From NCBI GenBank assembly GCA_009760855.2, contig WPIO01000070.1, forward strand, positions 1,356,001 through 1,420,000: DNA of 64,000 nucleotides, read 5' to 3'. The DNA is from Cristatella mucedo (lineage: Eukaryota; Bryozoa; Phylactolaemata; Cristatellidae). The notes beneath the pieces are model-generated. The model was not told the origin of the DNA and made no database searches. It saw only the letters and a program-made list of their open reading frames with translations. The position numbers and the translations under genes were made by a program. Below are positions 34,286-46,222 of this stretch, piece after piece (within the stretch, counting starts at the first letter, position 1; every line of letters begins with the position of its first letter).

Positions 34286-35202
34286 TTTTAGGATATCATA
34301 AAATAAGATCTTATGGCGCAGTTATGTGATTTGGGGGAATTTGTGACTTCAGTTGACAAGTGTGAGGTTAGTTTTGGTATTGGAGATCGGAATCGGTGGC
34401 TCATCGGAGCCGCTGAAGATTGGAAGCTTGGAATTAAAGGATGTGGAACCTCTGCAATAAGTGTATAAGTTTTCTAGACAGCAAAGGCTGACAGGGCACG
34501 GTAAGGGATGTACTAATCCATTCTTGGGATCTTTCTTTTCTAGCCCCCTCTTTCCACCACCTCCCCCCCCAGAGCTGCTGCCTTGCCCTCTTCTCCATGT
34601 ACTCCAAGCTGCCGAGCTTTGGGGGGGGTGGTGGATGTGGTCCAAGCACTCGGGTCTCCTATGCAGCGGTCTGCAATGTAGCCTGAGGCCAGCATGCCCA
34701 CGAATCCCTCGGCAAGGAGCGCTGCTGCTCGATATGTTGCGCCGCGTGCTCTTATCAGCCAGATTGTGGCAGCCCCTGGTGCTGAACGGGTTTGTGCTGC
34801 ACGCTCCGCCTTTCCTGAGAAGAGAGAGCTCTCCACACCGAGCAGCCGGTGTAGTCAGCCTCCCCCTCCCCTCCCCTCCTCTCCCCCCCCAGCTCTGCGA
34901 GCGCCTCACCTCTGTAGAGCTTTGGGAGCTAGACTCTACCGGTGAGTCGCTGCGGCTGCGAGGCGCACTCTTGTGTGCTTGTATGTGTGCACGCTTGTGA
35001 GCCCGTGAAAGTGCATTGTTTGCCTTGGCCTTCGTTAGTACGCTGACTAGCTTGCTGCTTCTCGTCCCCGTGCTTGCACCACACTGCGTCAGTGACCCTC
35101 GTGACGCGACCCTCTCCAGTGGCTCACCCACCAATCTCAGGTCCACACCTCGACGAATGTGCACGATTCCATAAGATATACCATCCATCCATCATCACCT
35201 AG
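34286..35202. other. unique sequence, nothing recognised
   Basis: GC-rich in the middle with C-runs at 34560 and 34886. A - strand frame of 279 codons covers it without any recognisable domain. Confidence 0.45.
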
Positions 35203-35264
35203 AGAGAGATTAAATTCTATGAGGGCGCTTTATCAAGTGAATTATTATTATTATCATTATTATC
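35203..35264 (+). mobile_element. LINE-A/SINE-B tail
   Basis: CTAGAGAGAGATTAAATTCT, GAGGGCGCTTTATCAAGTG and an (ATT)n end. It faces the reversed tail of the LINE-A copy at 35312. Confidence 0.8.
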
Positions 35265-35311
35265 ATGTGTTGTGTGAAATGCTGCTGCAGCGGCAACAAG
35301 GGTTCCAAGTG

Positions 35312-35995
35312 TGATAATAATAATAATAATAATACACTTGATAAAGCGCCCTCAGAGAACTCAATCTCTCTCTCTAGGCACTTTACATTTGCTGCAAAGG
35401 GAAATGCAATTGAATGGTAAGTAAAATCATGCTTGAAAAACAAACAAAATGAATAACATGGTTAGGGGTGACATGCACAGGGTCAGCATGCAAATGTGGT
35501 TAGTGGCAGCATGCTCAGTGTCAGCATGCATCAGCACATAAAGGACGAATCACAGGGACCCACCGAATGCTGTCATAAATAGATTTGTTTTCAGTTTCTT
35601 TTTAAATGTGGTCAAGTCAGGGGATGTTCTGACGAAAGTCGGTACGGATTTCCAGGCTTGAGGAGCATACAAACTAAATGCCCGGTCTCCAAAGGATTTG
35701 AGGTTTGTACGGGGTATTTGTAGACTGTTGGATTCCGAAAAGCGGGCGGTACGATGCTTGGCCTGATGGGGGAGTATATCCGAGAGATAGGCTGGAGCCA
35801 AAGAATGAAGTGACCTAAAAGTGAGTGACAAAACCTTGAAGTCGATTGTTGCCTGACTGGTAGTCAGTGCAGGTCGTCGAGAAGGGGAGTGATGTGGCCA
35901 CTGCGACGCTCACGACAGACAAGCCTAGCTGTGCAGAGTTTGGCACCAGCTGCAATCGCCTGATCGCACATGCGCACATGATGCTTAGCAGCATT
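35312..35995 (-). mobile_element. LINE-A retrotransposon, 5'-truncated
   Basis: From right to left: the reversed 3' tail (AATAATAAT, CACTTGATAAAGCGCCCTCA), reversed 3' untranslated sequence, then - strand coding sequence. The coding part holds SLTFRSLHSLAPAYLSDILP, PRTNLKSFGDRAFSLYAP and a final KLKTNLFMTAF before the stop. Upstream coding sequence is frameshifted, and similarity fades near 35990. Confidence 0.9.
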
Positions 35996-36877
35996 ACTGC
36001 TTGGCCTGGAGAAGCTGGAGGCATCGATTTTGGCACCATCTTATTTTATCGCTTGTTTGCATTTCGTGTTCCTTGCTGCTCAACCTCAGACACAAACTTG
36101 TCTTCTATCTCGTTCGTCGTGTAATATGTAAGAGGTGTGCAGCTAGATCCAGGACTTTGCTGTCGCATCGATGGAAGAGAATTATCGCTGGAGGTGGTGG
36201 CGGTGGAATCGCTAGAATTTTGAAAGACGGCACTGTCTGCCGGCATGTCGAGGATCCGCCCATTAGAGTAGCAGAGCAGCGCCTGCCACCGGCCACCGGC
36301 TGCTCGAGTACTCTCGGCTCCTACTCGGCCTCCTCCCTCTCTCCATCCAGCGGCGCCCCTCCACCTCAGGAGAGGTTGAGGCAGAGCCTTCTTGTGTGCG
36401 TGAGCGCTTATGTTCGTCATGCCTGCCCTGATGAGGTGCGTGCCTGTGCTGGTTCGTGTGATGCGCTCTGCCTCATGGTCTGTCGCACGGTCGCTATCTC
36501 TCAGCGGCCACTAATGTAGTAATGGCAAGAGGAAGAGAGGAGACTATAGCTAGTTTGACCTTCGGGTGGCATGCATAATGGAGAAATCCTAGGCAGCCGC
36601 AGGAGTCTTTGCAGACACGTGACCGACAGGGCTCTAAAGCCACGCAAATGAGGCAAGTGTTCGTGCGCTTCCAGCCGTAGCATGCACCATGACTCATTCG
36701 AAAACTGAAGTACAGTTGACTGAAAAATGCCACTGAAGAAGTGCAGTTACACTTTGTGAATCACAGATTGTGACATACGGCATGCTTAATGCCTAGAAAT
36801 TAGGAGCCACATAATCTTTAGCAGTGTCGTAATCTAGCTGATATAGCATGTTCACTCGGTGTCCTCATTCGTGGTTC
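35996..36877. other. unique sequence, nothing recognised
   Basis: No conserved frame or repeat family recognised. Confidence 0.5.
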
Positions 36878-36879
36878 AT

Positions 36880-37055
36880 ATGCTAGCTGATTTAACAGCC
36901 TCTTTTTGTATAGCGACAGAAGAGCCTTTACGGCTATCACCACCGCTTGCAGTGGCGATAAAGGATCGCCCACCGCAGGATTTGAACTCACGACTTCGGG
37001 GCCGAGGTCGTGAAAAGCAACCGCCTTACCTAGTGAGCCATTACGGCCCACCAAA
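36880..37055 (-). mobile_element. tRNA-derived SINE-A, nearly full length
   Basis: The reversed tail AGCTGATTTAACAGCCTC, TTTTTGTATAGCGACAGAAG, the hairpin AGCCTTTACGGCT, the body, the reversed B-box and the reversed A-box CCGCCTTACCTAGTGAGCCA. Confidence 0.92.
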
Positions 37056-37720
37056 CCGTAGTTTGTGTGGGTTTCAGAGTTTGTGTGAAACTGAAGTAGT
37101 AGTAATTGTCATACCAGACTGCACCCAACGGAGCTGAGCCATTACTCGAGTAGCTCGGCAGATGGTGGATGGGCATGGGGCTTAGCCTTGACCTTGATTG
37201 AGCCATCAGGTTGGTCTCAGTGCATACACCCTGCTGTAATGCAGTTGCTTGCTGTACTTAATTGAGCAGAAGCTGGCTGTGTAGCTGGGCCCTTCCTGGA
37301 AGCCTGCCTAGGTGTGCTGCTGATAATAAATGGTGTTTCCAAGCTGTGTCGTTTGTGGTCGTAGCCGGGCTGACCTATTAGTCACTGTACCCCTCCCCGA
37401 TTGTAGCCCTCTTAGCAGCTCAACCGCACTGACAAGGACATCGTATCAGCAGCTGGAGATCGGTAGAGTGCAACATTATCTGGCTTGGTTGCCTGCCTGG
37501 CAGTGAGGAGGTGGCAGTGCTGGAGCTGCCCCATCCACGAGCCTCCCCCCTCAAGGTTGGGTTGGCTTGGTGCTGGACAGGTATGTACAGTGTGTCATGG
37601 CCGGCCTGCTGCTAGGCAGGCCAACAGCGCCACTCTCACTGATTCATCTGACTGGCCTCCTAGGCTGCAAGGCTGGGATGGCAAAATCTAGTGGCAAAAG
37701 TCTTGGCAGAATGCCTGTTG
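37056..37720. other. unique sequence, nothing recognised
   Basis: No gene or repeat family recognised. Confidence 0.5.
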
Positions 37721-37721
37721 T

Positions 37722-37832
37722 AATAATAATAATAATAATAATAATAATAGTAATGATAATAATAATAAAACATTCGTGTAGTCTTCTCGGAGAACTAAAT
37801 CTCTTTTAGGCACTTTGCGCATGCTTTAACGG
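37722..37832 (-). mobile_element. worn LINE-A/SINE-B tail
   Basis: (AAT)n of about 15 units, then CATTCGTGTAGTCTTCTCGG, AGAACTAAATCTCTTTTAGG and CACTTTGCGCATGCTT. Confidence 0.7.
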
Positions 37833-39339
37833 AAGCTGGCTTCAACCCCTGAACCAGCTCTGTGCAGAGCAAAGTGGTTTTGTCTGCACCGATTCCTTCC
37901 TACGAACGAATGGATATAGATCGATGCCGGTAGCTTGCTGAAAGGACCCACGAGCTGACAAACATCCGACAGAACGATCAGGATAGCTAGTCAACATCGC
38001 AATGTTGATGATGATGAGGATGATGGTGATGATATGGCTGAACCGGCAGAAGGATGTGCATAGGTTACATAGCCCCACTGATAATGATTTGGTTTTATCG
38101 TCTTAGGCTCCTTAAACACTCAGACTTGCAAATCAATTGGAGAGTAATACCAACTTGGAACCCATTTTCAAGAGCACGATACTGATCATGTAGGGTTAAG
38201 GGACAGACACACCCTTGGACTCGGTGCCTGCCTTGCTTGGACAACCTAGTAACAGTTCGTGCTAACAGTTGTCACTGGCCGTAGGGTGACTGTTGAAGCT
38301 TTGCTATGTGGGCTGGTGATCTCACGTTTAGATCATGAGGAGCATGCGAACTTGGCACGAGGCAAAGGATGGTACCTATTAATCTCTGTAAATGTTAATC
38401 CCTTCTAATGATTGGTAACTTTACCTCATTGCCATTGTTAAATGCCTCCTCCCGAGGGAGGATGTGCACCTCTCTGTACTGTGGGGGTGAGGGGTGGGGG
38501 TGAAGCAGCAGCAGAGAGAATATGCTGTCTGCTGCTGCTCACTGGGGGGGGGGGGCATTCGGGGCAAGAAATAGCAGGTCAACTGTGGGCTCTCGGCATT
38601 ACTGCCGATCGTTGTTCAGTAAATACAGCCTTTCCTATTATGTCATATATAGTAGCAGGGCTCGGCCTAACATCGGACATCCGACCGGACACATCTAACC
38701 TACTCATGCAGGCTCAACTGTCCGTACTTGCTGGATCGCCGCCCTCTGTGCCCCTTGCTTTTCGGTGCCGCTTGCGTTCGTGGGGGGGGGGGGCTTCGAT
38801 GCACCACTGCCGTCTGTCAAGACAAGGCTCAAGCTCAGCCTCAAGTGTGCCAGCCAGCTGCACTTGAGGCTGAATTATGTTCCTCTGCACTGCCGGCCTC
38901 CTGCAAAGCAGGCCGTTGTGGCAGCTCAGCACCAGACGACCCAGACTCTCATTCGTAGGGTACCATTGTTCAAGCAGTGCTAAAATTACAAAGAAAAACT
39001 ATTTGCATAGCATAAGGGCCGACAGGCGGCATCTTCCGGTGGTACTGCGATGGCCTTTATAGTAGCTATGGAGTGGCTGCTGGTTTGCCTTCGGAGCCAC
39101 CGTCGGTAAATGAGACCATTCGGTCACGGCATGGTGCTGGACCCCTGGAAAAATTAATCGCCTTGCTTCCTACAATATCGGAGCACGGAATCCCGAATCC
39201 AGGCTAGGTGTTACAGTAGAAATCTAAGCTAGCTTTATTTAAGCAGTAGGGATAAGAAAGCAATATTGGAATACTAGTTATGATTATGCATTATGCTCAT
39301 ATTTATTTTTGATATATTTTTTAGATAAATAATTATGGT
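37833..39339. other. unique sequence with two short hairpins
   Basis: TCAGCCTCAAGTG at 38836-38848 pairs with CACTTGAGGCTGA at 38862-38874, a 13-bp stem. GCCGGCCTCCTGCAAAGCAGG just after can also fold. A G-run lies at 38544-38555. No gene recognised. Confidence 0.45.
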
Positions 39340-40470
39340 AAAGTGTACAGCATGTTCTCCATTTATACACAACCTCTGGGAAAAGTGATTAAGGCCCATG
39401 GAATAGGATATCACTTCTATGCTGACGATACTCAGTTGGATTCGTCATTTAAACCGTCGGAATCTGCTGCAGCAACTGAGAAACTGAATGCTTGCCTTGC
39501 CGATATTCGATCCTGGATGTCGGAAAACTTCCTGAAATTAAATGACGATAAAACCGAACTGCTGCTCATAGGACACCCTAAGCGTGTGGCTGGATTAAAA
39601 GGCTTTGCTCTTCTAATAGGTGATGCTATTGTGCGACCTTCACCACGTGCTCGTAATCTAGGTGTCGTGTTCGACAGCTGCCTCAATTTCAAAAGCTTCA
39701 TTCAGAAGACTGCCTCTACAGCTAGCCATCACATCCGATCCCTATCCAAGATTAGGAGCTGTCTCCCACAGTGGCTTGTAAAAAATTTAACTAGCTCTTT
39801 AGTTCTGTCTCGGCTTGATTATTGTAATTCCCTTTTGGCTGGGCTGCCAAAGAAAGCTATTATGCCACTACAGCTGACTATGGATATGGCTGCAAGGCTG
39901 GCCTTCAAGTCCCAGCGGTTTGAGCACGTGTCACCTCTGCTGAAAGAGCTAGGATGGTTGCCGGTTAAGCAAAGGATACAGAGCAAAAGTTCTTACGCTG
40001 ACCCACAAGGCCCGCAACGGCTTAGCTCCTTCGTACCTAGCTGAACTGGTGCATCAGTTTCAGCCTGTTCGCGCCCTCAGGTCCTGTGTGGACATAAATT
40101 AGCTGTCCCTTTCCTCCGCTTAAAGACAGTTGGCGACAGAAGCTTTAGCTCTGCAGGTCCAAGACTGTGGAACTCGCTTCCACAATTCTTACGCAACGAC
40201 AACTACTCTCCAACTGCCGACTATGGCACATCTTTTTCAGCGGTCCTGAACTGCTACTTCTATGCTACTCACTACCTCAACTGCTCTCCTGACTCTGCTA
40301 TGCTTGCCACTTTCTCTTTGTTGCGTGAGACGAAGTCTGTTGGCTACCGAATGCGTACCGAAAGCCGCTTAGGCTGTGAGTGCGCTATACAAAACTCTCC
40401 TGCGTAACACCCACATGGTCTTTATGACTTTGTGGAGTTACTGACGGAGATACATTACATTACATTACCC
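39340..40470 (+). mobile_element. LINE-B retrotransposon, young 5'-truncated copy
   Basis: A 233-codon frame (39343-40044) covers the catalytic YADDTQL motif through SWMSENFLKLNDDKTELLL, LGVVFDSCLNF, SRLDYCNSLLAGLPKKA and LGWLPV. It then leaves frame at the same AAAA tract as the copy at 20 kb. Downstream sequence still encodes GPRLWNSLPQFLRND in the shifted frame, but a small deletion at 40093 (GTGGACATAAATTAG) adds damage. The 3' end holds AGCCGCTTAGGCT, GTGCGCTATACAAAA and (ACATT)n. Protein differences from the 20-kb copy are only about five in 225 residues. It is dead as an element because the 5' part is missing. Confidence 0.94.
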
Positions 40471-40474
40471 TAAG

Positions 40475-41022
40475 GGAACTAAGTCTCTTTTGAAGCATTA
40501 GACATGTGCTGTGAAGTGAATAGTAATAACTTGCCACGATTTCAGCAGCAGGACAGAAAAGACAATTCATATGGACGTAGCGATTGCTGAGAGAACAGTT
40601 GGGGTTTTTAGCCTTCGGTTAAATATCGTCAAGTGAGGGGGTGTCATGACTTCAGTCGGCTGTGAGTTTTAGGCTTTGGGAGCATGAGAACTTAAGGCAC
40701 GGTCTCTAAGGATGTGAAGTTGGTTAGAGGACTGGCTAGGCAACCCAAGTCAGAAGAACGTGCATGGTACGATGGATGGTACGAAGCCTGATACGAAGGT
40801 ATTTCCAATCGGTGGGTTGGAGCAAGAAAATAGAGAGACTTAGAAAGTAACTGGACAGAGCGTTGAAGTCGATGCATTGCTTGATGGGGGAGCCAGCACA
40901 GGTCGGTGAGAAGTGGTGTAATTTGACAGTTCAGCATAGGTCGGTGAGAAGTGGTGTAATTTGCAGTTGCAACGTTCACGACAGACAAGACTAGCATTGG
41001 CCGGAGGTAGCAAGCAACATAC
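40475..41022 (-). mobile_element. LINE-A related fragment, diverged
   Basis: On the - strand, stretches such as HRLQRSVQLLSKSLYFLAPT match the LINE-A region SLTFRSLHSLAPAYLSD at low similarity, with a duplicated 47-bp segment (GTCGGTGAGAAGTGGTGTAA at 40901 and again at 40940). It abuts the LINE-B tail. Confidence 0.7.
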
Positions 41023-41465
41023 CATATTCCCTGCGTTTATTGTGCCTACTGTATATGAAGAGCAAGTAAAGTAAAAATCTCCGTAGATGGGGAGGGATCA
41101 GGCAGCAACTGGATGCTGCAACTTAAGGTTCAGGGCCAAATAAACAGTGGGTCACGGGCTGATGTGGTGGTTGCCTGACCAGCGATGGCTTGTTTGGTAG
41201 GAGTTGCACACTGGCCCGTGGTCAGTGCCTGGTTGTTATGTGCAGCAGCAGCACCAGAAGCAGCAGCAGCAGCCCGGACGGTCTAGTTTTAGGTGAGATA
41301 GCCCTTTGGTCTGGTTGACATGGGTGGGGCAATCTGCTGGGCTATTTTAGCCCTGTTCAATTGGACCAAGTCGAGCAGGCCTTGCGAGTCGGCCTAGGTC
41401 GGTCTGTGTGTTTGGCTTCTATGTAGTAATAGTAAACTAATCCGTATAGTGCCACCAGAGAGCTG
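41023..41465. other. unique sequence, nothing recognised
   Basis: No gene recognised. A short CAG run lies near 41245-41272. Confidence 0.5.
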
Positions 41466-41467
41466 TA

Positions 41468-41748
<281 letters not shown>

Positions 41749-42114
41749 GCTGCTGTGGGCCAAGCCGGTGGGCAGCACGGATAGCCAATGTGGTGGTCGG
41801 AGCTGGGAAGCAAGGCTTTTTAACTCAGTTCTCCCTTTACTTAGCCATTCAGTTTGCCATTTCTTCAAGCCAGGCGCCGTGCTTGAGCTGAGCCGCATCT
41901 GGTGACAGTCGGCTTGCTGGAAGTGGTGGCACACCCCTGGTGGCCTTTCCTCGTTGGACAGCAGCAGGCCACACTGCTGCACTGCCGGCCGCATGACTGC
42001 AGCCGGAGGTGGCTACTGCTGCTGCCACGGCCGGCCCCATGTGGGCACACGAGGCTACCAGCTGTGGTTGGCACTAGCCACCAGGCAAATGGCAAGCAAC
42101 CAACCCTGTCCCCA
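41749..42114. other. unique sequence, nothing recognised
   Basis: Open frames exist in this GC-rich stretch, but none shows a domain. Confidence 0.45.
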
Positions 42115-43148
<1,034 letters not shown>

Positions 43149-43149
43149 T

Positions 43150-43285
43150 TTATTCTTGTTATTGAGCATGCTAGCACTAACCATTCGATCGTGCATCCTT
43201 TTCAGCAAATATAAAGTGCCTAGAAAGAGATGAGTTCTCCGAGGGTGCTATATCACATGTATTATTATTATTAGTAGTAGTAGCT
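43150..43285 (+). mobile_element. LINE-A fragment, 3' end
   Basis: GTTATTGAGCATGCTAGCAC, ACTAACCATTCGATCGTGC, AGTGCCTAGAAAGAGATGAG and (ATT)n. Confidence 0.85.
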
Positions 43286-44090
43286 TAGCCACAATGGGGA
43301 AGGTGTGACCGAGGTCGAATCGGCGGTTGTGAATCCCCCTCGTACCCTCTCTCTTTTCTCTTGCCTTTGTACCTTTGCTGTCCCTCTCTCTTTTCTCTTC
43401 TGCTCTTTGCTGTTCCCCACCTACTTCTCGCCACTCTTTCACGCCTCTTGCTCCCTCCTTCTCTCCCTCACCATCTCATTCCCTCTCTCTTTCTCTACGT
43501 CTGTAGAGCTCACTGCCTGTGGACTCACTTCGCCGAGTCACACTAGAATTACATGTCTGGTACAGTCACTCCCGAAGTACTGGTCACCATCTTGTCGCGT
43601 GATGGACTGCCGGCCGGCCAAACTTTCTCACTTTAATTAGTGAAGATGGCTAGTCGTTTTACTAATAGACAGTGGCCCGGAATGCCATTTTCACCCACCG
43701 TGCTTATCAGAGATTTAGGCTTGGCTTGGAGCATTCCTTACCTCAGTAGCATTATAGCACCCAGCATTTGACGCCCTCTGCATGGTCGGTTGCCTGCCTC
43801 TAGGACAGGCATTTTTACATGCTGCTGCAGGGCTTCAACCGGTATGGTAGGAATGTATGATGTGATCGGTGGCATGTGATTTGTGAACTTGGATGTCCTT
43901 GGCTTGTCCATTCTCAACCTCCCCCCTGGCCTTGGTTCTCCTGTGTGGTAGGCAGGCAAACGCTATCGAGATGGGATGTGATGCCGGCCAGAGCTCTCTT
44001 TTGTTCGTGGGGCAGGGGGGCCATTGCCATTGCCTCGGTACATTGCATTTGAACGTCGGATTGACTCTGCAGGCAGTGCTGCGACTCCGT
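43286..44090. other. unique sequence, pyrimidine-rich at left
   Basis: CT-rich at 43340-43500. No gene recognised. Confidence 0.5.
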
Positions 44091-44091
44091 G

Positions 44092-44508
44092 GATAATTAA
44101 TTAGCTGCTCTACTCTTCGGCTTAAAGATGGTTGGCGACAGAAGCTTTTGCTCTCTAGGTCCTAGACTGCAGAACTCGCTTCACAATTCTTACTCAACGA
44201 CATGTGCTCTCCTGCTGCCTGCCGACTGTGGCACATCCTTTCCAGCCGTCCTGAGCTGCTACTTCCATGCTACTCACTAACCCAAAAAACTGCCCTCCTA
44301 GCTCAGCTATGCTTAATAATAATAATAATAATAATAATAATGCACTTGATAAAGCGCCCTCAGAGAACTCAATCTCTCTCTAGGCGCTTTACATTTGCTA
44401 CTCTTCCCACTTTTGTCGTTGTAGCGTGAGATTATGTCTGTTGGCTACCAAATGCCTACCAAAAGGTTGTGATTGCGCTATAGAAAACTCCTGTGTAACA
44501 CCCACTCA
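44092..44508 (+). mobile_element. LINE-B fragment interrupted by a younger tail
   Basis: AAGATGGTTGGCGACAGAAG, CCTAGACTGCAGAACTCGCT, CTGTGGCACATCCTTTCCAG and then, after the insertion at 44314-44402, TGTCTGTTGGCTACCAAATG and CGCTATAGAAAACTCC. It is diverged from the young copies. Confidence 0.85.
44314..44402 (-). mobile_element. LINE-A/SINE-B tail nested in LINE-B
   Basis: (AAT)n followed by GCACTTGATAAAGCGCCCTC, GAACTCAATCTCTCTCTAGG and CGCTTTACATTTGCTA, placed where LINE-B should continue from GCTATGCTT to CCACTTT. Confidence 0.88.
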
Positions 44509-45468
44509 ACACCCACTTAAGCTGGTTTACACTGTCAATCTTGCTTCATACCTGCTTCCTTCCTACTTCTGTCCTACCCAGGTCTTCGTTTTGTAGGAAG
44601 TTTACACACTGTCAATCTTTCTCCAAGTCGTCCTTTCTATTCGATTTGCCCCTTGGTGTCCATGGGATTTTTTTTTTTTAGGGAGGTAGGAAATGGCCCT
44701 CTGAGATGCACCTTCCAGTGAATTTTAACCTTCCACGATTGCTTTGATCTCCTGCCACCTCACTATTAGATTCTTGTGTGATTGGCTCGAAGACTCCCAT
44801 ATACAGGGGCTCACATGGACCTCTTCGATGATTGTGTGGCTTGAGTTGTCTGCCATGCTTTTCAAAACAATGAAGCAGGCGAGCCCTTGACGGCACCTAT
44901 GATTGGCCGTTTGCTAAGTCTCGCCTAAGTCTGGGCCAAGAAATAGAACTGCTGTTGGCTGCTAAGTCTTTGTTAAGTCTTTTATAAGTCTGGGCCCGCC
45001 CGTCTTGATGACGTAAGCACCGAAGACTCGAGTAGATAGACAGTGGTGTAGCCAGTGAGGGCGCAGAGGAGCGGTGGAGTATTTGCTCCTCCTCCTCTTC
45101 CTTCCCCCCTGGCATTGACCTTTGCTGCCCATATTCCTACGCCACCCCCCCCCCGACCGTTGTCAGCGACACAATTGCGTCTTAATTGAGTAAACTCCAA
45201 GTTCGTGTCAAATAGGCGTTACGATTTTGTGCTTTGATGTTTTCATTAAACTGCTGGTCTAGACACACCCACTGCAAATTCGCCGGTCTTGCCCCCTGCT
45301 ACACAAATGGTTGTAGTTATCGCTCCTTGTTGAAAATCCCGGCTCCACCACTGATAGTAGACGTCGAGTTGTTGATTACCGTGTTGTTTCGTGTGTCCTT
45401 TTGACTATTCCGACCTTGTATGCGGCCTTGAGCACGGCAAGTGGTGGCATGCACCAGTCCATCTCCGA
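44509..45468. other. unique sequence with short duplications
   Basis: AGTTTACACACTGTCAATCTT resembles TTTACACTGTCAATCTTGC just upstream (44525 and 44600). No gene recognised. Confidence 0.5.
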
Positions 45469-45469
45469 G

Positions 45470-45642
45470 ATGGCACACTAGGTAAAGCGGTTGCTTTCAC
45501 GACCTCGGTCCCGAGCTCTCGTGGGTTCGATTCCTACGGTGTGCGATTCTTTATTGCCACTGGAAGGGGTGGTGATAGCCGTAAAGGCTCTACTGTCGCT
45601 AGACAAAAGGAGGCTGTTTAATCAGCTAAGATTTATTATTTA
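45470..45642 (+). mobile_element. tRNA-derived SINE-A, nearly full length
   Basis: GATGGCACACTAGGTAAAGC, B-box GGGTTCGATTCC, GTGTGCGATTCTTTATTGCC, hairpin AGCCGTAAAGGCT, CGCTAGACAAAAGGAGGCTG and an (ATTT)-like tail. Confidence 0.92.
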
Positions 45643-46068
45643 TTAATCCCAGCTGCTCTCTTAACTGGCGAAAACCGGCGGTTTTTTCAATTTGAAGTTC
45701 GAGTGTTTCAGGAATGTTTCCGCCAACCCTTCCTTTTTAGTGCAATTGCTAGTATTTGCCAATCCAGTGGTTAATATAAGGAACTTAATTCCGGGATGCG
45801 GCAAAATCAGGGAACAGCCAGGATATTGAGCAACTTTAGGCCGTCTGCAGACTAGCAGTCGACCACGGCAGACCTAATGGTTGCACCCAATTGCAGTTAA
45901 AAGAACAACACTCAGGCCGCCGCCTGTACTGGGCTCGAGTACCTAATAATTGGCCAGTTACCACCAATCTTGGTTACTCAAACGGTGGAGCTCTGGACCG
46001 AATAATCAGAGGTTGCCTGATCGTTGTTGCCCGAGGCAAAATTTCCCCCACGGTTAGTCCCACTGCAG
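45643..46068. other. unique sequence, nothing recognised
   Basis: No gene or repeat family recognised. Confidence 0.5.
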
Positions 46069-46071
46069 AGA

Positions 46072-46222
46072 TACTAGCTGATTCAACAGGCTCTTCTGTA
46101 TAGCAACAGAAGAGCCTTTATGGCTATCACCACCGGCAATAAAGGATCGCCCACCGAAAGATACGACCCAACGACCTCGGGACCAAGGTCATTAAAAGCA
46201 CCAGCCGTCACGTCTCACCATA
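46072..46222 (-). mobile_element. tRNA-derived SINE-A, somewhat worn
   Basis: Reversed tail AGCTGATTCAACAGGCTC, TTCTGTATAGCAACAGAAG, AGCCTTTATGGCT, GATCGCCCACCGAAAG and the reversed head to GTCTCACCAT. Confidence 0.88.

Noticed and set aside
34349-35188. 279-codon - strand frame
   Set aside because: Same reason: GC-rich composition, Gly/Ser runs from a C-run, and no conserved motif.
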